A stretch of DNA of 40,454 bases from Streptococcus lactarius (GCF_016642265.1 NZ_MRXX01000011.1:36059-76512); one strand, 5' to 3'; counted from the stretch's first letter, positions 8,845-22,759 are shown. Program-made: numbers and translations. The notes: generated by a model from the sequence alone, not told the origin.

Positions 8845-9540
8845 TTAAGAGACTGGCTTAACGCCATTTCGTGTGACAAGAAATTTCTCAAATTGAAGAT
8901 CAGGCATGCAGGAAGCAAGATCCTTGTGGATTCGTTCCAGCGCTTCTAAACGCATCTCTACTGTGGTCTCTTGATTTCCTTGGATGACAAAGAGAGCGTT
9001 TTTTGTTGTTTCCTCAAATTTGTAAAGGTCGCTATCCCGCACATCCAACCAAGCTAGAACCCCTTTTTGATCTCTGTATACAGGGTCTGTCGGCGCTACA
9101 TGCTTTTCGCTAGAAAGGATAGGTAAGAAGAGATCTTCTCTTTGACTGATCGTAAATTCTATCGGACCTTCAATCTTATCCAGATCGTGTCCTCCAATAG
9201 CGAGAAAAGATTTCAGACATTCAACATTATAAATGTCAATGATACTATTGATCTGAGGCAGAGAACCTCGATGCTGGATGTTTCGGATGAGGGCAAGAAT
9301 TGTTGGCGGATTTTTCTTGACACTGCGCCCTACCTTTTGCAACAAATCCGTATAACCTGTAACAACCGCTGATTCTGCAACTTCTTCCACCTCACACTGG
9401 AGCGCCCATTGTTCCATCGCTTGCTTTTTTTCGAGAAAAGCGACAGGTAAAACAGCTTGAGGATCCACATGTTTAGCTATGCCGACCACAACCGTGTCAA
9501 TACCGGCATCTACTAAACTGTCATCTAAACGAAAGTCCAT
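8845..9540 (-). CDS. B3/B4 domain protein, PheT-like tRNA-binding fold (231 aa)
   Basis: A stand-alone B3/B4 domain protein, related to the editing and tRNA-binding module of the phenylalanyl-tRNA synthetase beta subunit (PF03483, COG3382). The body contains RNIQHRGSLPQINSIIDIYN and a later DPVYRDQKGVLAWLD, consistent with that family. Function of the stand-alone form is not established; trans-editing of mischarged tRNA is a suggestion from homology. I choose the ATG at 9540 because AGGAGG lies 8 nt upstream; a GTG at 9549 in the same frame is too close to that site. Expressed from its own promoter (9578-9606). Confidence 0.8.
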   Translation of the reverse strand: MDFRLDDSLVDAGIDTVVVGIAKHVDPQAVLPVAFLEKKQAMEQWALQCEVEEVAESAVVTGYTDLLQKVGRSVKKNPPTILALIRNIQHRGSLPQINSIIDIYNVECLKSFLAIGGHDLDKIEGPIEFTISQREDLFLPILSSEKHVAPTDPVYRDQKGVLAWLDVRDSDLYKFEETTKNALFVIQGNQETTVEMRLEALERIHKDLASCMPDLQFEKFLVTRNGVKPVS

Positions 9541-9577
9541 TTGAAACACCTCCTATTTGGGAAATACTTACATGTTC

Positions 9578-9606
9578 ATTATACTCTAACTTGCCACCGT
9601 TTTCAA
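9578..9606 (-). promoter_or_regulatory. Promoter of the B3/B4 domain gene
   Basis: Minus strand: -35 TTGAAA (9606-9601), 17-nt spacer, -10 TATAAT (9583-9578). It is followed by AGGAGG and the ATG at 9540. Confidence 0.75.
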
Positions 9607-9618
9607 TGCAAACAAAAA

Positions 9619-9895
9619 GGGAGCGAGACAGAACGAATGTTGACTAAAAATCGTTCCTTCTCCCACCCACGCAAGGCTCCAACAGTCTGGGAGACTGTTG
9701 GAGGTTGCAGATAAAGGAAACATAGTTTCCGTCACCATAGGTCATTTTTGGAGCTTAAAAGGCGAACAAAGACTTAGGAAACTTGCTCGCAAGTTCTATC
9801 CACCACCTCAAAGCAGTGCTTTGAACAATCAGCTACTGCCTCTTGCAGTTCTATCTATCATAGATAAGAGGCTTGGACTTTAGTCCCAGCCTCTT
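9619..9895 (+). repeat. Composite hairpin repeat element with a BOX-like core
   Basis: About 280 bp without a credible gene, packed with inverted repeats. 9619-9664: ends GGGAG/CTCCC, inner GAACGA/TCGTTC. 9677-9703: a 12-bp perfect stem, ctccaacagtct and its complement, loop GGG. 9716-9730: GGAAAC/GTTTCC. 9780-9795: AACTTGC/GCAAGTT. 9808-9824: TCAAAGCA/TGCTTTGA. 9852-9866: TATCTAT/ATAGATA. 9866-9895: AAGAGGCT/AGCCTCTT with inner GGACT/AGTCC. The stretch around 9793-9830 resembles the boxC module of pneumococcal BOX repeats as I remember it. Both terminal hairpins recur at 28042-28220. The last hairpin also sits right after rpoE and may help end its transcript. Confidence 0.75.
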
Positions 9896-9903
9896 CATAT
9901 GTT

Positions 9904-10485
9904 TTATTCTTCTTCGTCGTCAGACTCTTCTTCTTCGTCGTCTTCTTCGCTCAATTCAACTTCTTCGCCCAAATCATCTGGTACGATTTCATTGATTTCA
10001 GCATCGTAAGCTTCGACTTCACTCTTTTCATCATCTGGATTTTCTTCATCATATGAAAGAGCAGGATCTGCTTCGTAAACTTCTTCGTCTTCTGGATCGT
10101 CGTCGTTGTAATCAATCGCATCTTCGTCTCCATCCATGAAGGCATTGACACGTTTTTTCTTGCGTTTCTTAGGTGTTTCGTCTTCATCTGTTTCTTCAAG
10201 AGCAATGATTTCTTCATCAACTTCATCGATGGCATACCACGAACGAAGGCCCCATTTGTTATCTCCAAGCGGGATAAAGCTTCCATCCACATTCAACTCA
10301 GTGTAGAACAATGGAAGAGCTTCGCGGATCTCGCTGTTTGATTTTTCAAGATAGTTTTGAATTTCATTTACAAGATCACTAAAGTACATTTCATGGTCAC
10401 GTCCACGCAATTCCAAGATCGCACGCGCCACTTCAATCATAGAAAGTTCACTTTTTTCTTGTCCAGCAAATACTTCTAATTCCAA
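9904..10485 (-). CDS. rpoE: DNA-directed RNA polymerase delta subunit
   Basis: An accessory subunit of Firmicute RNA polymerase that promotes core recycling and displacement of nucleic acids. The N-terminal globular domain (about residues 1-90) contains [27 protein letters not shown] and [18 protein letters not shown]. The remainder, about 100 residues, is a highly acidic disordered tail of Glu/Asp runs interrupted by one basic patch (KKRKKKR). At 193 residues it has normal length. The start codon is TTG at 10485, with AAGGAG 8 nt upstream. Monocistronic, from a strong promoter with a leader hairpin. Confidence 0.95.
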   Translation of the reverse strand: MELEVFAGQEKSELSMIEVARAILELRGRDHEMYFSDLVNEIQNYLEKSNSEIREALPLFYTELNVDGSFIPLGDNKWGLRSWYAIDEVDEEIIALEETDEDETPKKRKKKRVNAFMDGDEDAIDYNDDDPEDEEVYEADPALSYDEENPDDEKSEVEAYDAEINEIVPDDLGEEVELSEEDDEEEESDDEEE

Positions 10486-10554
10486 GGGTAGATCTCCTTA
10501 TGTTTCATTTCCTAAATGGAGAGGAATCCGGTCTCACACCTCATCCTATCCTCA

Positions 10555-10628
10555 CTGATAGACGAAAAGCCTCTATCAGGCATTTTATCGTTACACTCTA
10601 TTGTACGATAAATTTCCCCTTTCGTCAA
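10555..10628 (-). promoter_or_regulatory. rpoE promoter and 5' leader hairpin
   Basis: Minus strand: -35 TTGACG (10628-10623), 17-nt spacer, -10 TACAAT (10605-10600). The leader of about 110 nt contains the 8-bp perfect hairpin CTGATAGA/TCTATCAG (10579-10555). No U tract follows it, so it is not a terminator; its role is unknown. Confidence 0.75.
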
Positions 10629-10663
10629 AGGAAAATTCCAGGATTCTCCAGGAAATCAGAAAT

Positions 10664-10691
10664 CAAAAAAGAAGAGCCTCGCGACTCTTCT
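10664..10691 (-). terminator. Terminator of tig
   Basis: Minus strand: AGAAGAG pairs with CTCTTCT around TCGCGAGG, followed by TTTTTTGATT. It lies 13 nt after the tig stop codon. Confidence 0.85.
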
Positions 10692-10703
10692 CCTTGTTCT
10701 AAA

Positions 10704-11987
10704 TTATTTTACTTTTGCTGAGCTTGTAATCACGTTCACAGCTTTCTTCACAGTGATGTCATGTTTCAACATTTCTGGTGAAAGAAGGTTACGAACTTGT
10801 GCAACTTCCATATGGTAGTCGCTTGCCAATTGTTCGATTTCAGCATTGATTTCTTCTTCAGTTGCTTCGAAGCCTTCTGCTTTCGCTACTGCTTCAACCA
10901 CAAGGTTTGTCTTGGTACGGCTTTCAGCTTCAGCTTCGTATTGTTTATGAAGATCTTCTTGAGTTGTACCAGTGATTTGGAAGTACATGTCAGGTGAGAT
11001 TCCTTGGCGTTGCATGTTTCCAAGGAACTCATTTACTGAACGGTGAACTTCTTCATGGATCATTTCTTCTGGAAGTTCTACGATTTCAGCATTTTCAACT
11101 GCTTTATCGATCGCTGCTGCTTCGACAGCATCTTTGTATGCTTCTTCTTTTGCTTCAGCTAATTCTTTGCGGTATTTTTCTTTCAATTCAGCAAGTGTTT
11201 CAACTTCTTCATCGATGTCTTTTGCCAATTCGTCGTCAAGAGCTGGCACTTCTTTTGATTTCACTTCGTGGATCGTTGTTACAAATTTTGCTTCTTTACC
11301 TGCAAGGTCAGCAGCTTGGTAATCTTCTGGGAAGGTTACAACAACATCAACTGTTTCACCAGCAGAGTGTCCTACCAATTGCTCTTCATATCCTGGGATG
11401 AATTGACCTGAACCAAGTCCAAGTGAGAAGTTATCTCCTTTACCACCGTCGAATTCAACACCATCAATTGTACCAACGAAGTCGATCACTACTGTATCCC
11501 CTTCAGCAGCAGCGCCTTCTTTAACGACCAATTCAGCCAAGTTGTTGCGTTCGCGTTCGATACGAGCATCTACATCAGCATCTGTGACTTCTTTAGAAAC
11601 TTCTACTGAAACTTCAAGGTCTTTGTAAGCACCCAATTTAACTTCAGGTTTTGTCACAACAGCTGCTGTCAATGTCCAGTCTTGACCTTTTTCCATAGAA
11701 ACAACGTCAAATGTTGGTTGAGCAACGACTTCAAGACCTGCTTCTTTCACAGCTGCTTCATAAGCTGCAGGAAGAACATCATTCAAAGCATCTTGGTAAA
11801 GAGCTTCTTCACCAAAACGTTGGTTGAAGATTGGACGAGGAATATGACCTTTACGGAATCCAGGTACGTTCAAAGTTTTCTTAACAGATTCAAACACACG
11901 GTCCAAAGCTGGTTTGATTTGTTCTTGACTGATTGTGAAAGTCAATACACCATGGTTTGTTTCTTTGTTTTCAAATGATACAGACAT
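10704..11987 (-). CDS. tig: Trigger factor, ribosome-associated chaperone and prolyl isomerase
   Basis: Binds the ribosomal exit tunnel and assists folding of nascent chains. At 427 residues from the ATG at 11987 it is full length. The N-terminal ribosome-binding domain carries the signature [13 protein letters not shown] (about residues 38-50). A FKBP-type isomerase domain follows near residues 155-240 ([19 protein letters not shown], then [11 protein letters not shown]). The remainder is the helical substrate-binding domain. I reject the in-frame upstream start at 12086, which would add 33 unrelated residues and read through the promoter. The ATG at 11987 has AAGGAGAGACAG before it. Confidence 0.96.
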   Translation of the reverse strand: MSVSFENKETNHGVLTFTISQEQIKPALDRVFESVKKTLNVPGFRKGHIPRPIFNQRFGEEALYQDALNDVLPAAYEAAVKEAGLEVVAQPTFDVVSMEKGQDWTLTAAVVTKPEVKLGAYKDLEVSVEVSKEVTDADVDARIERERNNLAELVVKEGAAAEGDTVVIDFVGTIDGVEFDGGKGDNFSLGLGSGQFIPGYEEQLVGHSAGETVDVVVTFPEDYQAADLAGKEAKFVTTIHEVKSKEVPALDDELAKDIDEEVETLAELKEKYRKELAEAKEEAYKDAVEAAAIDKAVENAEIVELPEEMIHEEVHRSVNEFLGNMQRQGISPDMYFQITGTTQEDLHKQYEAEAESRTKTNLVVEAVAKAEGFEATEEEINAEIEQLASDYHMEVAQVRNLLSPEMLKHDITVKKAVNVITSSAKVK

Positions 11988-12024
11988 TCTGTCTCTCCTT
12001 AAAATAATATAGTCATTCTCTATA

Positions 12025-12052
12025 ATTTTACCATAAAAGTTTGAAAAAGCAA
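12025..12052 (-). promoter_or_regulatory. tig promoter
   Basis: Minus strand: -35 TTGCTT (12052-12047), 16-nt spacer, -10 TAAAAT (12030-12025). It lies about 40 nt upstream of the chosen ATG. Confidence 0.6.
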
Positions 12053-12083
12053 GTTTTAAAACGTTTTTGCCTCTCTTTTCATC

Positions 12084-12111
12084 CAAAAAAACTAGCTCCT
12101 GAAAGCTAGTT
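12084..12111 (-). terminator. Terminator of the truA-pdxK-ECF-UPF0340 operon
   Basis: Minus strand: AACTAGCT pairs perfectly with AGCTAGTT around TTCAGG, followed by six to seven T. It lies directly after the stop at 12116. Confidence 0.9.
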
Positions 12112-12115
12112 GATG

Positions 12116-12679
12116 TTATGCTTTTCGGATCGGGTCTTCCTGGTATCGTGCTCGGGATCCACCGATCAATTTTGGCCGACTGGCCAGGGCTGTGACATGG
12201 GCACCTCCTAGTTCACGCAGGGCTGGACGAATGGGGACTTGGACATGTTTGACATGCATTCCAACTGAGGTATCTCCGATGTCTAGTCCCGCTTGGGCCG
12301 TGATAAATTCCACCTCGACAGGATTTTTAAAATACTTGAAGGCTGCGAGTTGCCCAGCACCTCCTGCATGGAGACTCGGAAGGACATTGACGATTTCGAG
12401 ATCCTTCTTTTCAGCCAACTCTCGCTCGACCACCAAGGCCCGATTGAGGTGTTCACACCCTTGAACTGCAAGAAAAATTCCTCTTGATGTCAATTCGTCC
12501 AGCAAGGTTTTAACAATCACCTCACCGATTTCGATACTCGACGCCTTGCCAATTTGACCTCCCGCTACTTCACTTGAAGATAGGCCTAAGACGAGAATTT
12601 GCCCCTGGCGAAGATTGGCCTTGTCTAAAACATCAAAAAGAATGAGCCCTGTATCTTTCTTCAGTTGCTCCAGATCCAT
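12116..12679 (-). CDS. UPF0340 / TIGR01440 family protein (187 aa)
   Basis: A conserved Firmicute protein of unknown function (YwlG-like, UPF0340). Typical features are [18 protein letters not shown] near residues 32-49, [18 protein letters not shown] near 92-109 and [19 protein letters not shown] near 130-150. The fold resembles a thiolase or transferase-like alpha/beta domain, but no reaction is known to me. It is the last gene of the truA operon: only 3 nt separate it from the ECF S component, and AAAGGAAG within the upstream gene serves as ribosome-binding site. Context hints at a link to vitamin B6 supply, but this is inference. Confidence 0.88.
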   Translation of the reverse strand: MDLEQLKKDTGLILFDVLDKANLRQGQILVLGLSSSEVAGGQIGKASSIEIGEVIVKTLLDELTSRGIFLAVQGCEHLNRALVVERELAEKKDLEIVNVLPSLHAGGAGQLAAFKYFKNPVEVEFITAQAGLDIGDTSVGMHVKHVQVPIRPALRELGGAHVTALASRPKLIGGSRARYQEDPIRKA

Positions 12680-12682
12680 GAG

Positions 12683-13153
12683 TTAGCTTCCTTTCTTTTG
12701 GAAGGCATAATAGATCACATAGCCTAAAGCCATTCCAACAAAATTCTGAGCAAGGTTATTTGGAATATCCGAGATAGCAGCTCCCCAGCCATTGCCTAAA
12801 AAGAGAGCAGAAGCTAGTGCGTAGCCGCCTACCATGACGACTGTCGCAAGAAGCAAGCCTAGGTAACGGGCTTTCCCCTTAAAGCCAGCGAAATAGCCTT
12901 GTCCCCCGTGGAAGAGGAGACTAAAGAACATCCACTGAGGATAGCCTGAAATGAGGTCGAGTAGGAAGGCTCCGACACCACCTACAATCGCTCCTTCCTT
13001 GCGCCCAAAATAGAAGGCTGTAAAGTACACTCCAAGATCTAACAGGGTGACAATCCCTGTGGGAGTTGGGAGTTTGGTATAGTAGCCAAGCACAACTGTC
13101 AAGGCTGTCAAAATGGAAAGGCGGGCAATGAGTTGAGTTCGATTAGATGTCAT
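12683..13153 (-). CDS. ECF transporter S component, probably for vitamin B6 (156 aa)
   Basis: A membrane-embedded substrate-binding subunit of an energy-coupling factor importer. About six hydrophobic segments are visible, with the N-terminal RLSILTALTVVLGYY and the conserved region GVGAFLLDLISGYPQWMFFSLLFHGGQGYFAG. No ATPase or T component is next door, as expected for group II systems that share a common EcfAA'T module. It overlaps the kinase gene pdxK by 11 nt, so pyridoxine or pyridoxal is the most likely substrate; comparative-genomics work named such streptococcal proteins PdxU2. I choose the ATG at 13153 (MTSNRTQ), which has GGAG 9 nt upstream; an in-frame start at 13201 is less likely. 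Confidence 0.8.
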   Translation of the reverse strand: MTSNRTQLIARLSILTALTVVLGYYTKLPTPTGIVTLLDLGVYFTAFYFGRKEGAIVGGVGAFLLDLISGYPQWMFFSLLFHGGQGYFAGFKGKARYLGLLLATVVMVGGYALASALFLGNGWGAAISDIPNNLAQNFVGMALGYVIYYAFQKKGS

Positions 13154-13904
13154 ATTGTACAACTCCATATTGGTCTGAATGTTGGATCGCTTGGAAGACA
13201 AAGTCTTTAGAGGCTTTCACAGCTTCAAGTGGAGATTTCCCTTGAACCAATTGACTAGAAATGCTAGATGCAAAAGTACAGCCAGCCCCTGTATTGTTCT
13301 TTTCTAAAACAGGTTCTTCGATCACGGTGAAATCTGTGCCATCATAAAAGACATCGATGGCTTTTTCTTTATTGAGACGATTGCCCCCTTTGACCACAAC
13401 AGTTGGAGCTCCTAACTCATGGAGTTTGCGAGCAGCAGCTTTCATGTCATCGAGCGATTGAATCTGACTTTGGGTCAAGATCTCAGCTTCTGGTAAGTTT
13501 GGTGTGATGATGGTCACATAAGGGAAGAACTTGATCAATTCGTCTCGAAGAGCTGAAACTTCTACATCGTGGCTTTCCTTGCAGACCAAAACAGGATCTA
13601 GTACTACTGGAATATCTGCATGAGCTTTGACATAGTCCAAAGCTAGGTCTGCCACTTGAACATTTGGCAAAAGGCCGAGTTTAATAGCAGAGAAAGGAAC
13701 ATCTTTGAGAGAACCCAGTTGTTGAGCGAAAGTAGTTGGATCTACTGGAATCACTTCAAAACCGTGTTCAGTCATAGCTGTCAAACAGGTCACCGCCACA
13801 AAGCCATGTTGTTTGTTGGTTGTATAGGTTGCAAGGTCTGCATGAAGACCTCCCCCACTAAAAATATCATTTCCTGAAATTGCAAGAATTAATTCATTAC
13901 TCAT
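13143..13904 (-). CDS. pdxK: Pyridoxine/pyridoxal kinase, ThiD-like ribokinase family
   Basis: A ribokinase-fold kinase of 253 residues, commonly annotated as hydroxymethylpyrimidine kinase (thiD). Two cysteines argue for a B6 vitamer kinase. Cys108 in DPVLVCKES matches the cysteine that forms a hemithioacetal with pyridoxal in the staphylococcal and Bacillus enzymes. Cys209 in [11 protein letters not shown] matches the lid cysteine. The C-terminal GAGC motif also holds the catalytic Asp-equivalent region and anion hole. No thiamine genes are adjacent, while an ECF S component follows directly. It overlaps truA by 8 nt and the S component by 11 nt. ThiD activity remains the alternative. Confidence 0.82.
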   Translation of the reverse strand: MSNELILAISGNDIFSGGGLHADLATYTTNKQHGFVAVTCLTAMTEHGFEVIPVDPTTFAQQLGSLKDVPFSAIKLGLLPNVQVADLALDYVKAHADIPVVLDPVLVCKESHDVEVSALRDELIKFFPYVTIITPNLPEAEILTQSQIQSLDDMKAAARKLHELGAPTVVVKGGNRLNKEKAIDVFYDGTDFTVIEEPVLEKNNTGAGCTFASSISSQLVQGKSPLEAVKASKDFVFQAIQHSDQYGVVQYDI

Positions 13905-14643
13905 AGCGTATCTCCTTTAAATATAAGCCATTGGGCGCTGCTGTTGGACCCGCGAGAGTGCGGTCCTTCTTTTCCAAAATCAGATCGATCTGTTCGATCG
14001 GCATCCGATCATTTCCGATCTTTAGCAAAGTTCCCACCATATTGCGGATTTGCTTGTAGAGAAAGCCATTGCCCGAAAAGGTAAAGAGCAGGCGATAATT
14101 TGCCGCGTCCTCGACCAAGCGAGCTTCTGTAATCGTCCGAACCTTATCTTCCACGCTGGTTCCCGAAGCGGTAAAACCAGTGAAGTCATGGGTTCCCTCC
14201 AACTTTTGAATGGCCACTTGCATCTTGTCTACATCCAACGGATAAGGGTAGTGAGTTGCATAATGGCGCATCATTGGATTTTTAGGACGTCCATAATCCA
14301 CGATAAATTCATAGGTCTTGCTGTGCTTGTTGTAGCGTGAGTGAAAGTCATCTGAAACTGTCTCAACACGAATCACATCGATATCCTCAGGCGTTTGGGC
14401 ATCCAGGGCAAAGCGGAGCTTCTCCTCATCCCGCGCTTGAGGGAGATCAAAATGGATGACCTGACCAAGAGCATGGACACCGGAATCCGTTCGGCCGGCA
14501 CCGTGAATCATCACTGGCTTTCCTTGATTAAGACGCGTCAAGGTCTTTTCAATTTCTTCTTGCACACTCCGAGCATGCGGTTGGCGTTGAAACCCCGCAA
14601 ACAAGGTCCCGTCATATGAAATGGTTGCTTTGTATCGTGTCAT
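13897..14643 (-). CDS. truA: tRNA pseudouridine(38-40) synthase TruA
   Basis: Isomerises uridines 38, 39 and 40 in the tRNA anticodon arm to pseudouridine. At 248 residues it has normal length. The N-terminal strand [17 protein letters not shown] and the catalytic motif [15 protein letters not shown], with Asp53, are clear. A second half repeats the fold with [18 protein letters not shown] and [14 protein letters not shown]. It is the first gene of a four-gene operon with overlapping junctions. Two terminators from the strH side lie just upstream. I could not fix its promoter with confidence. Confidence 0.95.
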   Translation of the reverse strand: MTRYKATISYDGTLFAGFQRQPHARSVQEEIEKTLTRLNQGKPVMIHGAGRTDSGVHALGQVIHFDLPQARDEEKLRFALDAQTPEDIDVIRVETVSDDFHSRYNKHSKTYEFIVDYGRPKNPMMRHYATHYPYPLDVDKMQVAIQKLEGTHDFTGFTASGTSVEDKVRTITEARLVEDAANYRLLFTFSGNGFLYKQIRNMVGTLLKIGNDRMPIEQIDLILEKKDRTLAGPTAAPNGLYLKEIRYE

Positions 14644-14684
14644 GGTTTTATTTTAACAGGATATAGAAGGGGTTACAAGAGTGG

Positions 14685-14711
14685 AAAAAGCAAACTGTCC
14701 GGGTACAGTTT
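14685..14711 (-). terminator. Second, back-up terminator behind strH
   Basis: Minus strand: AAACTGT pairs perfectly with ACAGTTT around ACCCGG, followed by GCTTTTT. It lies 9 nt beyond the first strH terminator and ahead of truA. Confidence 0.7.
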
Positions 14712-14719
14712 TACAAACA

Positions 14720-14752
14720 CAAAAAGAAGCAGAATGATGAACATCCTGCCTC
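14720..14752 (-). terminator. Terminator of strH
   Basis: Minus strand: an 11-bp stem with three G-U pairs (GAGGCAGGATG / CATTCTGCTTC), loop TTCAT, then TTTTTGTG. It lies 26 nt after the strH stop codon. Confidence 0.85.
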
Positions 14753-14777
14753 CTAACTCCGACCTGTTACAAATCAA

Positions 14778-18329
<3,552 letters not shown>

Positions 18330-18341
18330 CTAAATTGTCTT

Positions 18342-18386
18342 TGTAATCGTTTTCTTAATTTTACCACGATATCTTAATAAATTCAA
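18342..18386 (-). promoter_or_regulatory. strH promoter with a cre-like site at the start point
   Basis: Minus strand: -35 TTGAAT (18386-18381), 17-nt spacer, -10 TAAAAT (18363-18358). Immediately downstream AAGAAAACGATTACA (18356-18342) matches the cre pattern WTGNAANCGNWNNCW except at its second position. It would cover the transcription start, consistent with catabolite repression of a sugar-scavenging enzyme. Confidence 0.65.
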
Positions 18387-18437
18387 TGAGGCTTCTCATT
18401 ATTCTTTAATTAGGAGAGGAAGTTCTTGGATTCGATC

Positions 18438-18477
18438 CAAAATAAAACGAGCCCCTTACTCAAAAGGAAACTCGTTT
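18438..18477 (-). terminator. Terminator of dnaJ
   Basis: Minus strand: AAACGAG pairs with CTCGTTT, extended by an inner CCTT/AAGG, then TTATTTTGG. It lies 5 nt after the dnaJ stop. Confidence 0.8.
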
Positions 18478-18481
18478 ATTC

Positions 18482-19615
18482 TTATAAGTCATCCAAGGCA
18501 TCTTTCATCTTATCAAAGAAGCCTTTTTTCTTTGGATTTACCTTGATATCACCAGCTTCCGCAAATGCACGAAGAGCTTCTTTTTGCTTGTCATTTAAAC
18601 CAGTCGGGGTAACGACATTGACTGATACGTACTGGTCTCCCATGGCACCACCACGAAGACTAGGCGCTCCTTTTCCACGGAGTCGGAATTTCTTACCGGT
18701 TTGAGTCCCTTCAGGAATGACTAAATCGACATCTCCATGGACAGTTGGCACATGGACCGTATCTCCAAGAGCTGCTTGGACAAAGTTCAGATCTAGCTTG
18801 TAGTAGATGGTTGAACCATCCCGTTCAAACTGATTACTTGGCTCTACACTGACAACGACATACAAATCACCATAAGGGCCACCGTTAAAACCTGCTTCTC
18901 CTTGCCCTGCTAAGCGGATTTGTTGACCTGTTTCAACTCCTGCAGGAATCTTGACGTTCACGCTATGGGCTTGCTTTTCATGACCTGTTCCACGACAAGT
19001 CGTACATGGATCTTTGATTTCTTGACCACGACCATGACAGACATCACAGGTCACTTGACGGCGCATCATACCAAGAGGGGTTTGCGTATCGACATTGATG
19101 ACACCAGAACCATGACAGCGACCACAAGTCACTGGACTCGTACCTGGTTTCGCCCCAGAGCCATGACAAGTATGACAGCTGGATTCCCGATTGTACTTCA
19201 CTTCTTTTTCAACACCAAAAATCGCTTCTTCGAACTTGAGATTGACGCGGTATTGGAGATCATCTCCTTGACGAGGAGCATTAGGGTTGCGGCTTGCACC
19301 GCCTCCAAAGAAGCTAGAGAAGATGTCTTCAAAGCCACCAAAACCAGCGCCATCAAAGCCACCAAAGCCACCAGCTCCACCACCGAAGCTACCATTAGCA
19401 CCCGCAGCACCATATTGGTCATAAGCCGCCCGTTTTTGTTCGTCACTTAAAGTCTCATAAGCTTCTTGAACTTCCTTGTACTTTTCCTCAGCACCAGGCT
19501 CCTTGTTGATATCTGGGTGATATTTTTTAGATAATTTCCGATAGGCTTTCTTGATCTCATCTTGAGATGCATTTTTAGAAACGCCCAAACGGTCATAAAA
19601 TTCAGTATTGTTCAT
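18482..19615 (-). CDS. dnaJ: Chaperone protein DnaJ (Hsp40)
   Basis: A co-chaperone that delivers clients to DnaK and stimulates its ATPase. 377 residues with the full type I layout: J domain (about 1-70) with the HPD motif in [11 protein letters not shown], a Gly/Phe-rich region (about 72-110), a zinc region with four CxxCxGxG repeats ([32 protein letters not shown]) and the C-terminal substrate-binding domains. It lies downstream of dnaK but is separated by a 526-bp repeat-rich gap containing a terminator for dnaK. The ribosome-binding site is weak (GGTATCTTAA before the ATG). How dnaJ is expressed in step with dnaK is therefore unclear. Confidence 0.97.
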   Translation of the reverse strand: MNNTEFYDRLGVSKNASQDEIKKAYRKLSKKYHPDINKEPGAEEKYKEVQEAYETLSDEQKRAAYDQYGAAGANGSFGGGAGGFGGFDGAGFGGFEDIFSSFFGGGASRNPNAPRQGDDLQYRVNLKFEEAIFGVEKEVKYNRESSCHTCHGSGAKPGTSPVTCGRCHGSGVINVDTQTPLGMMRRQVTCDVCHGRGQEIKDPCTTCRGTGHEKQAHSVNVKIPAGVETGQQIRLAGQGEAGFNGGPYGDLYVVVSVEPSNQFERDGSTIYYKLDLNFVQAALGDTVHVPTVHGDVDLVIPEGTQTGKKFRLRGKGAPSLRGGAMGDQYVSVNVVTPTGLNDKQKEALRAFAEAGDIKVNPKKKGFFDKMKDALDDL

Positions 19616-19705
19616 TTAAGATACCAAGACCGTAAAATTCGACTGAAAAATAGGAAATCTGACGCAGGAGCGATGCTCCTAGACAGATTTATCTTTTTTC
19701 CGAGA

Positions 19706-19927
19706 ATTTAGGTCGGGTTCAGTTCCTTTCTTTTATATCGAATTAGAAACTTTGGAACCCGTGTTCAATTACTCGAACACTCTTTGTTCCTTTCTTTTAT
19801 ATTGCGAATCAAACCTCGATTTAGGTCGGGGTCGATTCCTTTCTTTTATATCGAATTAGAAACTTTGGAACCCGTGTTCAGTTGCGAACACTCTTTGTTC
19901 CTTTCTTTCTAGTGTTGCGAAACGAAC
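19706..19927. repeat. 113-bp tandem duplication with a conserved hairpin
   Basis: Unit 1 begins atttaggtcggg at 19706 and unit 2 at 19819. Both contain ttcctttcttttatatcgaa, then aactttggaacccgtgttc. Each unit carries a stem GTGTTC/GAACAC whose loop differs (AATTACTC in unit 1, AGTTGC in unit 2). Each unit also contains two copies of gttcctttctt. The differing loops between identical arms suggest the stem is kept. Confidence 0.75.
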
Positions 19928-19955
19928 TAAAATATTAGCATCGTCCCATTTTACC

Positions 19956-19984
19956 GAAAAACAGAGGCTGGGTTGCAACCTCTG
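19956..19984 (-). terminator. Terminator of the hrcA-grpE-dnaK transcript
   Basis: Minus strand: CAGAGG pairs with CCTCTG, with GGTTGCAACC able to fold in the loop, followed by TTTTTCGG. Its gaggctggg core also resembles the closing hairpin of the repeat elements at 9619 and 28042. Confidence 0.65.
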
Positions 19985-20141
19985 GATTTCTTTTTATCAT
20001 TTACTAGTAAGGCTGAATTGAGTTTCAGCTTAAATCGAGCACGCCCTAACCTCTTGGTGAAAAAGACAAATCTTTCTAGAAACTAAAGTTTCTGCGTCAG
20101 ATTTCCTATTTTCACTGTGAGGTTTTAACGGGCTTTGCATC

Positions 20142-22213
<2,072 letters not shown>

Positions 22214-22735
22214 CTAATTGTAGACAACTACCATAGCCGGTCTTAAGATGCGGTCATGGAGTTTGTAGCCTTTTTGGAAGACTTGTGCGATGGTGTCTGC
22301 TGGATGCTCGTCATCTGCTGGCATGGTTTGAATAGCCATATGGTAGTTATGATCAAAGTCTCCTTCTGCCACAATTTCTTCAATGCCTTCTTCTTTCAAG
22401 GCATGTACCAAACTTTCTTGGACCATTTCCAAGCCCTTCTTCACATCATCTGTTAACCCTTCAACGGCAAGGGCACGTTCGAGATTGTCCAGTGATGGTA
22501 AGATTGCTTTTGCCAAATCTTGACTACGGTATTTTTGTAATTGTTGGCGTTCTTCATTGGCACGGCGCTGAATGTTTTGCATTTCTGCGTGAGCACGAAG
22601 GTATTTGTTTTCAAATTCATCTGCACGCGCTTGTGCTGCTTCCAATTCAGAAGGTTGCTTTTCTTCTTCGACAGTTTCTGTCGTCTCTACAACTTCCTCA
22701 TCTTTCACATCTTCTTTTTTGATATCTTCTGTCAA
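22214..22735 (-). CDS. grpE: Nucleotide exchange factor GrpE
   Basis: Releases ADP from DnaK. The protein shows the acidic N-terminus, the long dimerising helix ([29 protein letters not shown] in two parts) and the C-terminal beta wing ending [19 protein letters not shown] place the start at TTG 22735, giving 173 residues beginning [16 protein letters not shown] lies 8 nt upstream, and the N-terminus then aligns with other streptococcal GrpE proteins. An ATG at 22753 would add six residues (MKGVYA) but has no ribosome-binding site and would itself contain the Shine-Dalgarno sequence. Second gene of the hrcA operon; the hrcA stop is 24 nt upstream. Confidence 0.95.
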   Translation of the reverse strand: MTEDIKKEDVKDEEVVETTETVEEEKQPSELEAAQARADEFENKYLRAHAEMQNIQRRANEERQQLQKYRSQDLAKAILPSLDNLERALAVEGLTDDVKKGLEMVQESLVHALKEEGIEEIVAEGDFDHNYHMAIQTMPADDEHPADTIAQVFQKGYKLHDRILRPAMVVVYN

Positions 22736-22759
22736 GGCATACACCCCTTTCATTTGGTC

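Larger units (their letters stand above)
19647..20112. repeat. Segment bounded by a 21-bp perfect inverted repeat (dnaK-dnaJ gap)
   Basis: The 21-bp sequence starting aaaataggaaatctgacgca (19647-19667) is exactly complementary to 20092-20112. The similarity continues inward: after each arm comes a hairpin (GGAGC/GCTCC on the left, GAAACT/AGTTTC on the right), then ctaga(c/a)agattt(a/g)tctttt. Each end is thus a T-tailed stem facing inward. The interior holds a 113-bp tandem duplication and the dnaK terminator. No protein-coding gene is apparent inside. It looks like a small non-autonomous element with terminal inverted repeats, but I could not define a target-site duplication. Confidence 0.65.

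Noticed and set aside
9698..9883. Short open frame on the plus strand inside the repeat element.
   Set aside because: It runs through several perfect hairpins, has no ribosome-binding site or recognisable protein, and the element has conserved structure rather than coding character.
11988..12086. 33-residue N-terminal extension of trigger factor.
   Set aside because: The extension reads through the tig promoter and lacks similarity to the ribosome-binding domain; the ATG at 11987 has a good ribosome-binding site.
19198..19450. Frames on both strands within dnaJ.
   Set aside because: They are shadows of the Gly/Phe-rich J-protein coding sequence and have no start signals.
19641..20120. Target-site duplication flanking the dnaK-dnaJ inverted-repeat segment.
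   Set aside because: Short matches such as ACTG on both sides are offset relative to the repeat ends and too short to be meaningful.
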